A stretch of DNA of 64,000 bases from Martinezella tropici (GCA_000799755.1 JUHI01000014.1:1-64000); one strand, 5' to 3'; positions 17,424-26,875 are shown, numbered from the stretch's first letter. Translations and numbers: made by a program. Notes: a model not told the origin generated them from the sequence alone.

Positions 17424-17855
17424 CCACAATGGCTCTGGTTCGGCGAGCAGGCAAAGATCGTCTTCGTCGCGCTGGCCGCCTTCATTCCCATCGTCCTCAA
17501 CACCTATGACGGCATGCGCGAAGCGCCGCCCGAACTGCTTGAGGTCGCGCGCGCGTTGAAGTTCAATGCGCGCCAGAAGGCACTGCGGATCTATATTCCC
17601 TCAGCAATGCCGTCGATCGCGACCGGCATTCATCTGGGTTTGATCTATGCCTGGCTCGCAACTGTGGGTGCGGAGTATTTTCTGGCCGTCGGCCCGGGTG
17701 TCGGCGGTCTGGTCATTGCCGGTCGCGAGCGGTTCGACATGGCGCTGGTCATGGTTGGAGTTCTCGTGCTTGGCCTCGTCGGCTTTACCCTTAACCGTCT
17801 CGCCTATGCGCTCGAAGCCTATCTGCTGCGCTGGCGGCCGAAGCAAACCGCGTAG
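17424..17855 (+). pseudogene. 5'-truncated ABC permease, nitrate/sulfonate/taurine type (SsuC-like)
   Basis: From about 17424 an open frame encodes WLWFGEQAKIVFVALAAF, NTYDGMREAPPELLEVARAL and the EAA loop region ending in a hydrophobic C-terminus and a stop at 17853-17855. These are the central and C-terminal parts of SsuC/TauC/NrtB-type permeases. The N-terminal half is missing: homology begins about 10 bp from the aroK start codon on the opposite strand. An internal ATG at 17514 would give only 113 residues lacking half the membrane domain. The junction near 17420 marks a recombination breakpoint. No binding protein or ATPase for this transporter is nearby. Confidence 0.8.
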
Positions 17856-18448
17856 TCCATAACTGCGATCCTTCAATGGAACGAGATGCATTCGAACTGG
17901 CTATTCGGTGCGGTCCAAAATGGCGTCAAAATCGCAGCTTTTGGTAATCAGGAACTTGACTGTGGAGCTGGTTTTCAAGTCGGTTCCCATCAAGAACGTA
18001 ATGATTGGAAGGCGAGTCCGCCGTCCTCCCGCTTGGCGCACGCGCGTCAGTATCGAGGGGAAGTGGTATGAATGCTCGCAGTGGTTACCATCACTCCCGT
18101 AAAATGAAGTAACTAAGATTTTGAGCTCGTTAGGTGGCCCAGTCATCCTCATGATGGTGGTATGGCGCGGGCCGCTTCTGATAAAGTTGGAAGGGAAGCC
18201 GGCCTATTCGTGGAAGAAGGCCTTGGGCTTACATTCTCCTGAGGAGGATGCCTGAATAGCGGGATTGATGGCAGTCGACCCGATACGAATCGACACTTGG
18301 CGTAGCGCTATTTGCTACTGGTTTTGATTGCCGAGTTTCAGTCGATCATCTCTCATTTTCCGACACTCCTTGCAATTTGGAACCCGGCAAGCGGCGAGGC
18401 GTGCAAAAATTCTCTATAAAAATGATAAGGAATAGGATATTTGATACT
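17856..18448. other. intergenic stretch without a recognised gene
   Basis: About 590 bp between the truncated permease and the GntR gene. A minus-strand frame (17901-18152, 83 residues) and a short plus-strand frame near 18150-18255 exist, but neither resembles a known family or has a convincing ribosome site. Base composition is more AT-rich toward 18400, as expected for the promoter of the GntR operon. Confidence 0.4.
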
Positions 18449-18465
18449 TCAGTTTCAATAACTGA
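18449..18465. promoter_or_regulatory. candidate GntR operator
   Basis: TCAGTT-TCAAT-AACTGA is a 6-5-6 inverted repeat ending 17 bp upstream of the GntR-family start codon. Symmetry and location suit autoregulation of the operon that starts at 18483. Confidence 0.45.
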
Positions 18466-18482
18466 GATGTTAGTTTCACAAT

Positions 18483-19268
18483 ATGCTCGATCATCAAAGT
18501 CCCTTTCTTGTCCAACGTTCCGGTGATCTCGTTGCCCTCGCCGAGGAAAGGATTCGGGATGCGATCAAGCTCGGTGAGTTTTCTCCGGGTGAGCGGCTCT
18601 CCGAGCAGGTCCTTTGCGATACCTATCGGATCGGTCGTGGGGTTGTTCGGTCCGCACTCAGTCGGTTGGCGCACAAGGGTTTCGTTTCGGCCCAGCCAAG
18701 GAGCGGATGGCGGGTCTGTTCCATCACGGCGTCGGGCTTGCGGGAAATCACGCTCGGGCGGGCCAGGCTGGAGCCGCTTCTGGCCGATGTCGACCTCTCC
18801 GGTGATGATATTGCTCGGCTGGAGACCCTGTGTGACATGCAGGCCGCATTGCTCTTCGGAGGTGCGGCTGATGGATCTCAGCTTTCCCTTATCCGGGAAT
18901 ATGAGCGGCAGATCAGAGCTTTGCTGGCCGCGCGCCTCGTAGCGCCGATGATTGCCGATTGGCTGGATATCTTGTGGCATAGGGCGGGCCACTATCTCAA
19001 TTTCTTCGAGGCATCGTCGGTCCAGCGTCTGGAAGCGGCTGACTGGACCGATTTCGTAGCCGCCAAGAAGGCGGGTCGCAACGGCGATGCGGCAAGGCAG
19101 CTACAGCATTTTTGTGATGATTTTGCCGACTTTACCCAGGCGTGCCTGCTGAAGTCGGAGCTTGCCGCGCCTATGGGGCGTAAGGCCAAGCGCTCTTCGA
19201 TATCGAATGATGAAGTTCGCGTGTCGCGCCCGTTTGGGGACCGGCCGTCTTTGAAGAAGGATTTTTAG
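18483..19268 (+). CDS. GntR family (FadR/FCD-type) transcriptional regulator
   Basis: A 261-residue protein. Residues about 15-80 form a GntR winged helix: EERIRDAIKLGEFSPGERLSEQVLCDTYRIGRGVVRSALSRLAHKGFV. The helical C-terminal domain resembles FCD effector domains and includes a potential metal-binding histidine pattern. It has unusual basic residues at the C-terminus (RKAKRSS). Its stop immediately precedes the ATG of the binding-protein gene, so it is the first gene of the operon running to 29450 and probably controls it. No strong Shine-Dalgarno sequence is visible. Confidence 0.85.
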   Translation: MLDHQSPFLVQRSGDLVALAEERIRDAIKLGEFSPGERLSEQVLCDTYRIGRGVVRSALSRLAHKGFVSAQPRSGWRVCSITASGLREITLGRARLEPLLADVDLSGDDIARLETLCDMQAALLFGGAADGSQLSLIREYERQIRALLAARLVAPMIADWLDILWHRAGHYLNFFEASSVQRLEAADWTDFVAAKKAGRNGDAARQLQHFCDDFADFTQACLLKSELAAPMGRKAKRSSISNDEVRVSRPFGDRPSLKKDF

Positions 19269-20768
19269 ATGCGAGCGATAAAGGCTCTTGCGATTGCCGT
19301 TTCGATTGCTGCCATGATGTCCGTTGCGGGGCACGCCGTTGCAAAGGACAAGATCGTAATTGATCTTGTGAGTGAGCCGTCGTCGCTCGATCCACAAAAA
19401 CAATGGAATCCGGATAGCTATTTCGTCTATCGCAACATCTTCGACCAACTGGTCACGCGCGATGACAATGGGAAGATAGTGCCGGCGATCGCAACGTCTT
19501 GGACATATAAGTCCGACACCGAAATAGCTTTTACATTGCGCGATGACGCGGCCTTTCATGACGGGCAAAAACTGACGCCCGATGATGTGGCCTTCAGCGT
19601 CAACCGCATCATCGACAAGAAATTCGCAAGTCCGCAGCTTAGCCAGTTCAACAAGATCCTGTCGGCCGCGGTCACCGGTCCGCATGAGGTCACCATTCGT
19701 ACCAACGGACCCTATCCCGTGCTGCTGGCGCAGCTCGTCAAGCTTTCTGTCGTGCCGAAGCATGTTGTCGAGGCCGTCGGCGACGATGCCTTCAATCTTT
19801 CGCCTGTTGGTTCCGGCCCGTACAAGTTTGAAAAATGGCAGCGCGGTGTTGCCGTCTCCCTGGTGCGCAACGATGGTTACTGGGGCAGCAAGGGCTATTT
19901 CAAAAGTGCCGAATTTCGTGCTGTGCCGGATGCGGCAACCCGTGTCGCCGATCTGAAAGCCGGAAGCGCTGATCTCGCCGTGACGCTCGATCCGGATCTT
20001 GCCGCGCAGCTTCAGGGGGCTGGTGGCATCAAGGTACTGACTGCGGTAACGGAACGCATCGCCTATCTGAAGCTTAATCCGTCCATTCCTCCGTTCAGCG
20101 ATGTCAATTTGCGGCGCGCCGTTGCTTATGCCATCGACAAACAGTCGATCGTCGATGGCCTGCTGGGCGGCTATGACAAGCCCGTCGCGCAATTGGCCTC
20201 GCCGGACTATGCGGGATATGTTTCCGGAATCGAGGGGCTTCCATTCGATCCGAAACAGGCCCACGAACTCGTCGAAAAGGCCGAGGGTGCCGCGACGCAG
20301 CCGATCGCCTTTCTGACTTCGCCGACCTTCGATCAGCGGATCGTCCAGGCGCTCGTGCAGCAACTCAATGACGTCGGCTTCAAGGTGAATGTCGAGACGG
20401 TGGATTTTGCCACCTATCTGCAGCGCGTCCAGAGCGAGAAAGCCAAGCAGCCAGCCATCTCCTTCGGCCGCTGGTCCTGCGCTTGCCAGGATGCGGACGG
20501 CATCTCCTTTCCGTTGCTGCATAGTAGCAGTTCATTTTCCGCAGTGTCGGACCCGAGCATCGACACGCTCCTCAATAGCGCTCGCAATACGCTCGATGAG
20601 AAGAAGCGGGTTGAGGCCTATAAGGATGTCGCCACGGTCGTTGCAAAGGATGTTCCGATCCTGCCACTCTATCAGGCTGCCGTTATCTACGGTGCCTCCG
20701 ACAAGCTTGAATGGAAGCCGACGGCCAATGAGAGCTTCTTCCTCAACAGGGTAAGCTGGCGCGACTAG
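19269..20768 (+). CDS. dipeptide/oligopeptide-type ABC binding protein (copy 1)
   Basis: A 499-residue family 5 solute-binding protein (DppA/OppA/GsiB type). A signal peptide ends near AGHAVAKD. The mature part has DLVSEPSSLDPQKQWNPDSYFVYRNIFDQLV and LRRAVAYAIDKQSIVDGLLGGYDKPV, both typical of the family. A GAAGGA lies upstream of the ATG, which directly abuts the GntR stop. It is closely similar to the second binding protein at 27948, both sharing the ending NESFFLNR and the ACQDADG segment, so a duplication is evident. The ligand is probably a peptide or gamma-glutamyl compound, judged from the neighbouring transferase. Confidence 0.9.
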   Translation: MRAIKALAIAVSIAAMMSVAGHAVAKDKIVIDLVSEPSSLDPQKQWNPDSYFVYRNIFDQLVTRDDNGKIVPAIATSWTYKSDTEIAFTLRDDAAFHDGQKLTPDDVAFSVNRIIDKKFASPQLSQFNKILSAAVTGPHEVTIRTNGPYPVLLAQLVKLSVVPKHVVEAVGDDAFNLSPVGSGPYKFEKWQRGVAVSLVRNDGYWGSKGYFKSAEFRAVPDAATRVADLKAGSADLAVTLDPDLAAQLQGAGGIKVLTAVTERIAYLKLNPSIPPFSDVNLRRAVAYAIDKQSIVDGLLGGYDKPVAQLASPDYAGYVSGIEGLPFDPKQAHELVEKAEGAATQPIAFLTSPTFDQRIVQALVQQLNDVGFKVNVETVDFATYLQRVQSEKAKQPAISFGRWSCACQDADGISFPLLHSSSSFSAVSDPSIDTLLNSARNTLDEKKRVEAYKDVATVVAKDVPILPLYQAAVIYGASDKLEWKPTANESFFLNRVSWRD

Positions 20769-20846
20769 CTCTATTGGCGCGCTTCGCAAAGTTTTCCAGC
20801 CCAGTTCGTTTGTCGAGGCCCGGATTGTCGGGGAAAGGAAAAGGGG

Positions 20847-21776
20847 ATGGCTGCCTTTATCGCCAGACGCTTGATCCAGGCCTTCATCGCCTTGTTCGGC
20901 GTCATAACGCTAGTCTTCTTTCTGCAGCGCCTGACTGGCGACCCGGTGCTGCTGCTGGTGCCGCAAGGCGCCACGCAGGCTGATATCGATGTCATGCGGA
21001 CTGCTCTTGGCTTCGACAAACCGCTCTATATCCAATATTTCCATTTCCTGTTCAGTCTGGCGCAATTCGACCTCGGGCGCTCCTATGTGCAGAATCTGCC
21101 GGTGGTCGAGATCATCGCCAGCCGCATCCCCTACACATTGGAGCTTGCGGCCGGCGCCTTGCTGGTCGCCATTGGCTTCGGCGTGCCGATCGGTGTCGTG
21201 CTGGCCGTGCGGCGCAAGCGCTGGGAAGCCCGCTGGTTGATAGGCCTTGTCTTGATCGGGCAATCCATGCCGACCTTCTGGACTTCGGTCCTGCTCATCA
21301 TGTTCTTCGGGGTCTTCCTGCGCTGGTTGCCGCCATCAGGAGCCAGCGGGCTTCAAAGCCTGCTGATGCCGTCCTTCGCCCTTGGCCTTCTGTCGATGGC
21401 GACGTTCGCTCGCGTCACGCGTACATCCGTTCTCGATGAGTTGAGCAAGGACTATGTTCGCACGGCCCATGCCAAGGGGCTTTCGACGTCGCGCTTGGTC
21501 TTTCATCACCTGCTACGCAACGCCGCAGTACCGATCGTGACAATCTCCGCGCTGGAAATCGCCAATCTGCTGACCGGTGCTATCATCATAGAAACAGTCT
21601 TTGCGTGGCCAGGCCTTGGCCAATTGACCATGCAGGCAATCAGCGCGCGCGATTTTGCGGTGGTACAGGGCATCGTGCTGATCGGCGCGGCTGCGGCGAT
21701 CCTACTCAATCTTGTCGCCGACCTGCTCTACAGCCTCATCGATCCGCGAATCCGTCTTGGCGGGAGACCGGCATGA
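20847..21776 (+). CDS. peptide-type ABC transporter permease (DppB-like)
   Basis: A 309-residue inner-membrane permease. It opens with FIARRLIQAFIALFGVITLVFFLQRLTGDPV, the standard DppB start. The EAA region reads DYVRTAHAKGLSTSRLVFHHLLRNAAVPIVT, and IETVFAWPGLGQLTMQAI follows. AAGGAAAAGGGG precedes the ATG. It pairs with the next gene product; the stop overlaps the following ATG by four bases. It belongs to the GntR-led operon. Confidence 0.92.
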   Translation: MAAFIARRLIQAFIALFGVITLVFFLQRLTGDPVLLLVPQGATQADIDVMRTALGFDKPLYIQYFHFLFSLAQFDLGRSYVQNLPVVEIIASRIPYTLELAAGALLVAIGFGVPIGVVLAVRRKRWEARWLIGLVLIGQSMPTFWTSVLLIMFFGVFLRWLPPSGASGLQSLLMPSFALGLLSMATFARVTRTSVLDELSKDYVRTAHAKGLSTSRLVFHHLLRNAAVPIVTISALEIANLLTGAIIIETVFAWPGLGQLTMQAISARDFAVVQGIVLIGAAAAILLNLVADLLYSLIDPRIRLGGRPA

Positions 21777-22630
21777 TTGCGGCTCTCGCCAAAGCAAGCA
21801 GGTTCGCCGGAAGACCGCCGCTATCGGTCGTAATGTCAGTGGTGATCCTGATAGTCATCGTCCTTGCGGCTATACTCGCTCCTCTGATCGCTCCTTATGA
21901 TCCGAATGCGCAGAACCTTCTCGGACGCCTGAAGCCGCCTGGCACGCTTGCCCGTGCAACGCATTTCCTGCTCGGCTCCGATGAATTGGGGCGCGATACG
22001 TTGAGCCGTCTGATCTATGGAGCGCGCGTCTCGCTTCTCGTCGCGTTCACGTCCGTATTGCTGTCTGGCATTGCCGGCTGTATTTTCGGAATGCTCGCGG
22101 CCTTTTATCGCGGCTGGGTCGAGACCGTGATCATGCGCCTCGTCGACATCGTGCTTTCTGTGCCGGCCATACTGCTTGCCATCATCACTGTCGCAACGCT
22201 TGGGCCGGGCCTGCAGAATGTCGTTCTCGTTCTGGCTCTTACACGCTGGCCGCGTTACGCGCGCGTTGCCTATGCTCAGACCCTGATTATCACCAATATG
22301 TCCTATCTTCGGCTTTCGCGTGCGATGGGGGCCGGATGGCTGCGGGTGTTGCGATATCACATCCTGCCGAATATCGCGGGCGCGCTCGTCGTCGTCGCCA
22401 CGCTTGAATTCGGCCTGATGGTGCTGTTCGAAGCAGGATTGTCCTTCCTCGGTCTTGGCGTTCAGCCGCCGACCGCAAGCTGGGGGGCGATGCTTTCGGT
22501 CGGCCGCAACTATGTCGCCAATGCCTGGTGGCTTTCCGTCATGCCGGGGCTGGCGCTTTTCCTTCTTGTTTTGTCCGTCAACGTTCTGGGCGATTTCCTG
22601 CGGGACCGCCTTGACCCAAGGAGTGCGTAA
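21773..22630 (+). CDS. peptide-type ABC transporter permease (DppC-like)
   Basis: A 285-residue permease. The ATG at 21773 overlaps the upstream stop (ATGA); a longer upstream frame is merely open sequence within the neighbouring gene. LLGSDELGRDTLSRLIYGARVSL is the hallmark DppC segment, followed by the EAA loop LSRAMGAGWLRVLRYHILPNIAGALVV and EAGLSFLGLGVQPPTASWGAML. It completes the membrane channel with the 20847-21776 product. The short-chain dehydrogenase gene starts one base after its stop. Confidence 0.92.
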   Translation: MIAALAKASRFAGRPPLSVVMSVVILIVIVLAAILAPLIAPYDPNAQNLLGRLKPPGTLARATHFLLGSDELGRDTLSRLIYGARVSLLVAFTSVLLSGIAGCIFGMLAAFYRGWVETVIMRLVDIVLSVPAILLAIITVATLGPGLQNVVLVLALTRWPRYARVAYAQTLIITNMSYLRLSRAMGAGWLRVLRYHILPNIAGALVVVATLEFGLMVLFEAGLSFLGLGVQPPTASWGAMLSVGRNYVANAWWLSVMPGLALFLLVLSVNVLGDFLRDRLDPRSA

Positions 22631-22631
22631 A

Positions 22632-23420
22632 ATGGTCGATTTCTCGCAAGATTTCAAAGGTAAGCGTGTGGTGGTGACAGGGGCTGCCGGCATTTTCGGC
22701 GGCTGGATCGCTAAGGCCTTCGCCAATGCCGGGGCCGAGCTTCTCCTGACGGATGCCGATGGTTCGCGCCTTGCTTCGGCAGCGCAGGAGATCGGTGGGG
22801 CCCATCTGCAGCATGTGGCGGATCTGACTTCCGATGCCGATATCAAGTCGCTCCTTTCCGCCATTGCCGAGCGCTGGGACTCAGCCGACGTCCTCGTCAA
22901 CAATGCCGGCATTTATCCGTCGGGTTTTCTGCTCGACCTGACTGCTGAAGACTGGGACCGGATCTTCGATATCAATCTTCGTGCGCCATTTCTGTTGTCC
23001 CAGGGCGTTGCCCTTCAGATGATTGACAAGGGCGTAAAGGGCTCGATCGTCAACATTTCTTCCGGCGCCTCGCGCAAGATGCGCACTACGGTCGTTCCCT
23101 ATTGCACCTCGAAAACGGCGCTCGACCGCCTGAACAAGGGGCTGGCGCTTGAGCTTGCCGAGTTCGGCATTCGCGTCAACATCGTCGAGCCGGGCTTTGC
23201 GCCGGGCAGCGACGTCAGCCACCTCACGCAGGAACATATCGATACCGTCGTCGGCAACATTCCGCTCGGCCGGATTTCGTCGCCGGACGATGCCGCGACT
23301 GCTGTCCTCTACCTCGCATCGGATGCAGCCGCCTATGTCACGGGCGCGACGCTGACCGTCGATGGCGGCAATTCGATCGGCTCGCTTGCCGTCTTCCAGG
23401 CGAAGAAGAAGGCGCTCTGA
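22632..23420 (+). CDS. short-chain dehydrogenase/reductase
   Basis: A 262-residue classical SDR. The NAD(P) site VTGAAGIFGG, the NNAG motif, the catalytic serine in NISSGAS and the YCTSK active site (Tyr, Lys) are all present, and the C-terminus VTGATLTVDGGNS is typical of FabG-like enzymes. It catalyses reversible oxidation of a hydroxyl or keto group; the substrate is unknown. It is tightly packed inside the peptide-importer operon, so it probably modifies the imported compound or a breakdown product. Confidence 0.9.
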   Translation: MVDFSQDFKGKRVVVTGAAGIFGGWIAKAFANAGAELLLTDADGSRLASAAQEIGGAHLQHVADLTSDADIKSLLSAIAERWDSADVLVNNAGIYPSGFLLDLTAEDWDRIFDINLRAPFLLSQGVALQMIDKGVKGSIVNISSGASRKMRTTVVPYCTSKTALDRLNKGLALELAEFGIRVNIVEPGFAPGSDVSHLTQEHIDTVVGNIPLGRISSPDDAATAVLYLASDAAAYVTGATLTVDGGNSIGSLAVFQAKKKAL

Positions 23421-23442
23421 GGTCAGGCGGGAGGATAGAAAC

Positions 23443-24363
23443 ATGGTCAAGGATCGAGCCCAGTCGACAAAGGGCTTTCCCCCCTTTCCACCTTACACGT
23501 GGCCGGAAGGAAAGCAGAGTGCCGTGCTGCTGAGTGTCGATGTCGACGCGGTCGCACCTTATCTGTGGGAGCATCGGGACGGTGTGCCGGATCGTCTCGC
23601 GCGGCTTGAGATCCGCCGTTTCGGATTGCGCTCAGGACTCGGTCGTATCCTCGGTCTGTTCGACCGCTACGGCGTGAAGGCAAGTTTCTATGTGCCGGCC
23701 GTGGTCGCGGAATTCGATCCCGATCTGCTGCCGGTTCTTCTTGCCGCCGGGCACGAGATCGGACTGCACGGCTATTTTCATGAGTTGGTTCGCGACATCC
23801 GAGCGGATGAGTTCAGCGCGGCTCTCGACGGCAGCCTCGAACTATTTAAACGGCAGACAGGACGATTACCGGTAGGGTTTCGCTCGCCGGCCTGGGAGAT
23901 GACCCCGCACATGCTGGCTGAGATAAAGGCGCGGGGTCTTGCCTATGACTCCTCGCTGATGGGCTTTGACCACCCCTACGATATCGATGGCGTTGTCGAG
24001 ATCCCGGTCCAGTGGGCCTTGGACGATGCAATCTTCTACAAGTTCGAGGGCAGTGGCAACGAGCGCTGGGCACCGGCTTCCGGTCGTGCCGTGCTGGAGG
24101 ATTGGCTCGCCGAATGGCGGGCGCTCCACCGCTTTGGAGGGCTCTTCACCCTGACGGTTCATGACTGGATTTCCGGCAGGGCACAGCGCATCGCCGGGCT
24201 CGAAAAGCTGTTGGAAGCTATGACGGCCGAAACCGGCGCCTGGATCGCGACCGCGGCCGAAATTGCCGGTCATCACGCGTCATCGGTAAATTCCGGTCGG
24301 TTTTCCGTTGCCTCGGCCATTCCCTCTGCCATCGGCGCGCGGCGTTTCGGGGGAGAGCCATGA
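23443..24363 (+). CDS. polysaccharide deacetylase family (NodB-fold) protein
   Basis: A 306-residue NodB-homology protein with GGGAGGA upstream of the ATG. The catalytic and metal residues are seen in LSVDVDAVAPYLWE (the D-D pair), HEIGLHGYFHE (H-x3-H) and FRSPAWEMTP. No signal peptide is present, and the sequence resembles cytoplasmic members (allantoinase PuuE-like or amide hydrolases) more than exported chitin deacetylases. It likely removes an N-acyl group from an imported small molecule. Its stop overlaps the start of the gamma-glutamyltransferase gene (ATGA). Confidence 0.85.
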   Translation: MVKDRAQSTKGFPPFPPYTWPEGKQSAVLLSVDVDAVAPYLWEHRDGVPDRLARLEIRRFGLRSGLGRILGLFDRYGVKASFYVPAVVAEFDPDLLPVLLAAGHEIGLHGYFHELVRDIRADEFSAALDGSLELFKRQTGRLPVGFRSPAWEMTPHMLAEIKARGLAYDSSLMGFDHPYDIDGVVEIPVQWALDDAIFYKFEGSGNERWAPASGRAVLEDWLAEWRALHRFGGLFTLTVHDWISGRAQRIAGLEKLLEAMTAETGAWIATAAEIAGHHASSVNSGRFSVASAIPSAIGARRFGGEP

Positions 24364-25901
24364 ACGAGACCTGGTCGATCGGCAAGCGGGAGACAAGCAG
24401 CAAACACGGTCTGGTCGCCTGCCAGAACTGGCTGGCGGCCGAGGCGGGGGCTGGTGTCCTTTCGGCAGGCGGCAATGCCGTCGATGCGGCAGTCGTCACG
24501 GCTCTCGTTCTCAGCGTCGTGGAGCCGTGGCTGTCGGGCATCGGTGGGGGTGGCTTCATGCTGCGGGCCGACGGCGGTTCTGGGGCGGTCGACGTGCTCG
24601 ATTTCAATGTCATTTCGCCAGCGGCCCTTCGGCCTGATGACTACCCTCTGGTTGCCGGTCAGGATGGGGACTGGTTCGAATGGCCCTCCGTGCAGGCCGA
24701 CCGCAATCTGCTCGGTTACGGATCGATCTGCGTTCCCGGTGCCGTTGCCGGATTTGCCGAGGCGCTCGATCGCCTCGGCACCATTTCCTGGGCGGATGCC
24801 CTGGCGCCGGCCATCGAACACGCCCATCGCGGTTTGCAGGTCGATTGGTATGCGGCTCTCGCGCTCGCCATCGACGGCCATAATCTCGCTCAGTTCAAGG
24901 GTGCCTCCGATCTCTTCCTTCGCGATGGCCGCGCGCCGCGCGTCCCGGAAGGCGGCCGGTCGCTGTTCCTGCCGATGAGGGCCAAGGCCGCATCGCTGGA
25001 AAGGCTGGCGCGCGAGGGAGCGCGCGATTTCTACGAAGGCCAGATTGCTGAGCTGCTGGTTGCCGACCTTTCGAAGGGCGGCTCCGCCCTTTCGAAAGCT
25101 GATATGCGCGCCTATGCGCCGAAGTGGCTGCAGCCTGCCATCGGCTCTTACATGGGGCGGCGCGTCCATGCCGTGCCGGGTCTTTCCGGCGGCCCGACCT
25201 TGCTTGCGGCGCTCAACGAGCTTGAAGAGTTTCCGCGCGATGCCGATCCGTATTCGGGAGCGGCGGCTCTTGCCTTTGCACGAGCGTTGCGTCGCGCCAG
25301 CGAATATCGTCTCAAGCATTTGGGGCATGCTGCCGGCGAGAGCTGTACCAGCCATATCAGCGTAGTCGATGCACAGGGGACCATGGTTTCCCTCACCAAT
25401 ACGCTCCTCTCCCGTTTCGGTTCGAAGGTCGTGGTGCCGGAATTGGGATTTGCTCTCAACAATGGCCTGATGTGGTTTGACCCGAGGCCAGGGCATCCGA
25501 ATTCGATCGCTCCGGGTAGGCAGCCGCTTGCCAATATGTGTCCGATCGTCGCGACGCTTGATGGTTCGCCGGAACTGGCTCTGGGTGCGGCGGGCGGCAG
25601 GCAGATTGTGCCGGCGGTCGCGCAAATCCTGTCCTATGTCCTGGCTTTCGGCATGTCGCTGGAGAATGCGCTGTTCAGTCCGCGCATCGATGCGAGCGGC
25701 ACGACGATCAGAGTAAGCCGAGCGGCAGGGGCTGATGTGGCGGCATCGGTTGCCGCCGATTTCGACGTTCAGGTGATCGACGACACGCTTTATCCCGTCA
25801 ATTTTGCGGTGCCGTCGGTCGTCATGCGGCGCGGGGGCGTCAATACCGGCATGGTTCATCCGCGCAATCCGTGGGCTGCGGTGCGCGAGGCGACAGTCTG
25901 A
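24360..25901 (+). CDS. gamma-glutamyltransferase family protein
   Basis: A 513-residue Ntn-hydrolase. The autoprocessing and catalytic threonine is T330 in SCTSHISVVD, followed by MVSLTNTLLSRFGSKVV and the substrate loop NSIAPGRQPLANMCP. The large subunit contains GGNAVDAAVVTALVL and GGGGFML. Family members cleave gamma-glutamyl amide bonds or, in the cephalosporin acylase branch, other amides. There is no obvious signal peptide, so it appears cytoplasmic, unlike the periplasmic E. coli enzyme. With a peptide importer around it, degradation of imported gamma-glutamyl compounds is likely. The TGATG junction couples it to the ATPase gene. Confidence 0.9.
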   Translation: MNETWSIGKRETSSKHGLVACQNWLAAEAGAGVLSAGGNAVDAAVVTALVLSVVEPWLSGIGGGGFMLRADGGSGAVDVLDFNVISPAALRPDDYPLVAGQDGDWFEWPSVQADRNLLGYGSICVPGAVAGFAEALDRLGTISWADALAPAIEHAHRGLQVDWYAALALAIDGHNLAQFKGASDLFLRDGRAPRVPEGGRSLFLPMRAKAASLERLAREGARDFYEGQIAELLVADLSKGGSALSKADMRAYAPKWLQPAIGSYMGRRVHAVPGLSGGPTLLAALNELEEFPRDADPYSGAAALAFARALRRASEYRLKHLGHAAGESCTSHISVVDAQGTMVSLTNTLLSRFGSKVVVPELGFALNNGLMWFDPRPGHPNSIAPGRQPLANMCPIVATLDGSPELALGAAGGRQIVPAVAQILSYVLAFGMSLENALFSPRIDASGTTIRVSRAAGADVAASVAADFDVQVIDDTLYPVNFAVPSVVMRRGGVNTGMVHPRNPWAAVREATV

Positions 25902-26875
25902 TGACGACACCGGTCTTGAGCGTCGACATGCTGCAAGTCTCGATCGGCCACAAGGCCGTGGTCGACGGCGTCAGCCTGTCGGTCAATGCGGGTGAGATCG
26001 TCAGCATCGTCGGCGAGTCTGGATGCGGCAAATCGATGACGGCGTTTGCCGTCATGGGACTTCTTCCCGCCGCAGCGGCCATGGCTGGCGGTTCGGTGCG
26101 ATTGAACGGACGCAATCTCGCCGACCTCGACAGGCGAGGCCTGATGCGGCTGCGTGGCAGCGAGCTTGCCATGATCTTTCAGGAACCCGTTGCTTCGCTC
26201 AACCCACTCATGCCGGTTGGTCGCCAGATTGCCGAAAGCCTCATCATTCATCGCAGGCTCGGCCGCCGGCAGGCATGGGCTCAGGCGATCGACATGCTCG
26301 CCGATGTCGGCATACCCGAGGCGGCAATGCGCGCACGGCAATATCCGTTCGAACTGTCGGGCGGCATGTGCCAGCGCGTCATGATCGCCATGGCCTTGAT
26401 CACAAGGCCGCGCCTGCTAATCGCCGACGAGCCGACGACTGCGCTCGACGTTACCATTCAGGCGCAGATCCTCGACTTGATGAAACGACTGCGCGATGAA
26501 ACCGGAACCGCGATCCTGATGATTACCCATGACATGGGCGTCGTTGCCGATATCGCCGATCAGGTTGCCGTCATGTATGGCGGCCGAATTGTCGAAGTCG
26601 GCGAAGTCGGTGCGATCTTTCGGGAGCAAAGGCATCCCTATACGCGATTGCTGCTGTCGACCATTCCGCGCCTGGATGGCAGCGATGCCGGGCAGCTTTT
26701 GCCGACGATCAAGGGCATGGTGCCCGACGCGGGCGCATGGCCGGCCGGATGCCGGTTTTCGACGCGCTGTCCGCTTGCGGACGAAGACTGTCATCGGGCG
26801 CCGCCGCTCGAACCGACAGGCTCGGGCCGCCGCGCGGCCTGCTGGCATCAAGATCGCATCGGGAGCCTGGCATGA
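25901..26875 (+). CDS. peptide-type ABC transporter ATP-binding protein (DppD-like)
   Basis: A 324-residue ATPase. Walker A GESGCGKSM, Q-loop FQEPVASLNPLMPV, signature LSGGMCQRVMIAMAL, Walker B LLIADEPTTALDVT and MITHDMGVVAD are intact. The C-terminal oligopeptide/dipeptide domain has CRFSTRCPLADEDC, a cysteine set that binds a 4Fe-4S cluster in DppD-type proteins. The start at 25901 overlaps the previous stop, and its own stop overlaps the next ATG, so D and F subunits are coupled. Confidence 0.93.
   Translation: MTTPVLSVDMLQVSIGHKAVVDGVSLSVNAGEIVSIVGESGCGKSMTAFAVMGLLPAAAAMAGGSVRLNGRNLADLDRRGLMRLRGSELAMIFQEPVASLNPLMPVGRQIAESLIIHRRLGRRQAWAQAIDMLADVGIPEAAMRARQYPFELSGGMCQRVMIAMALITRPRLLIADEPTTALDVTIQAQILDLMKRLRDETGTAILMITHDMGVVADIADQVAVMYGGRIVEVGEVGAIFREQRHPYTRLLLSTIPRLDGSDAGQLLPTIKGMVPDAGAWPAGCRFSTRCPLADEDCHRAPPLEPTGSGRRAACWHQDRIGSLA

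Noticed and set aside
17901..18152. 83-residue minus-strand frame between the permease relic and the GntR gene
   Set aside because: No ribosome site, no family resemblance and composition like non-coding DNA.
24273..25910. 545-residue minus-strand frame opposite the gamma-glutamyltransferase gene
   Set aside because: The length is striking, but the sequence has no known motif and the opposite strand encodes a complete GGT with catalytic threonine.
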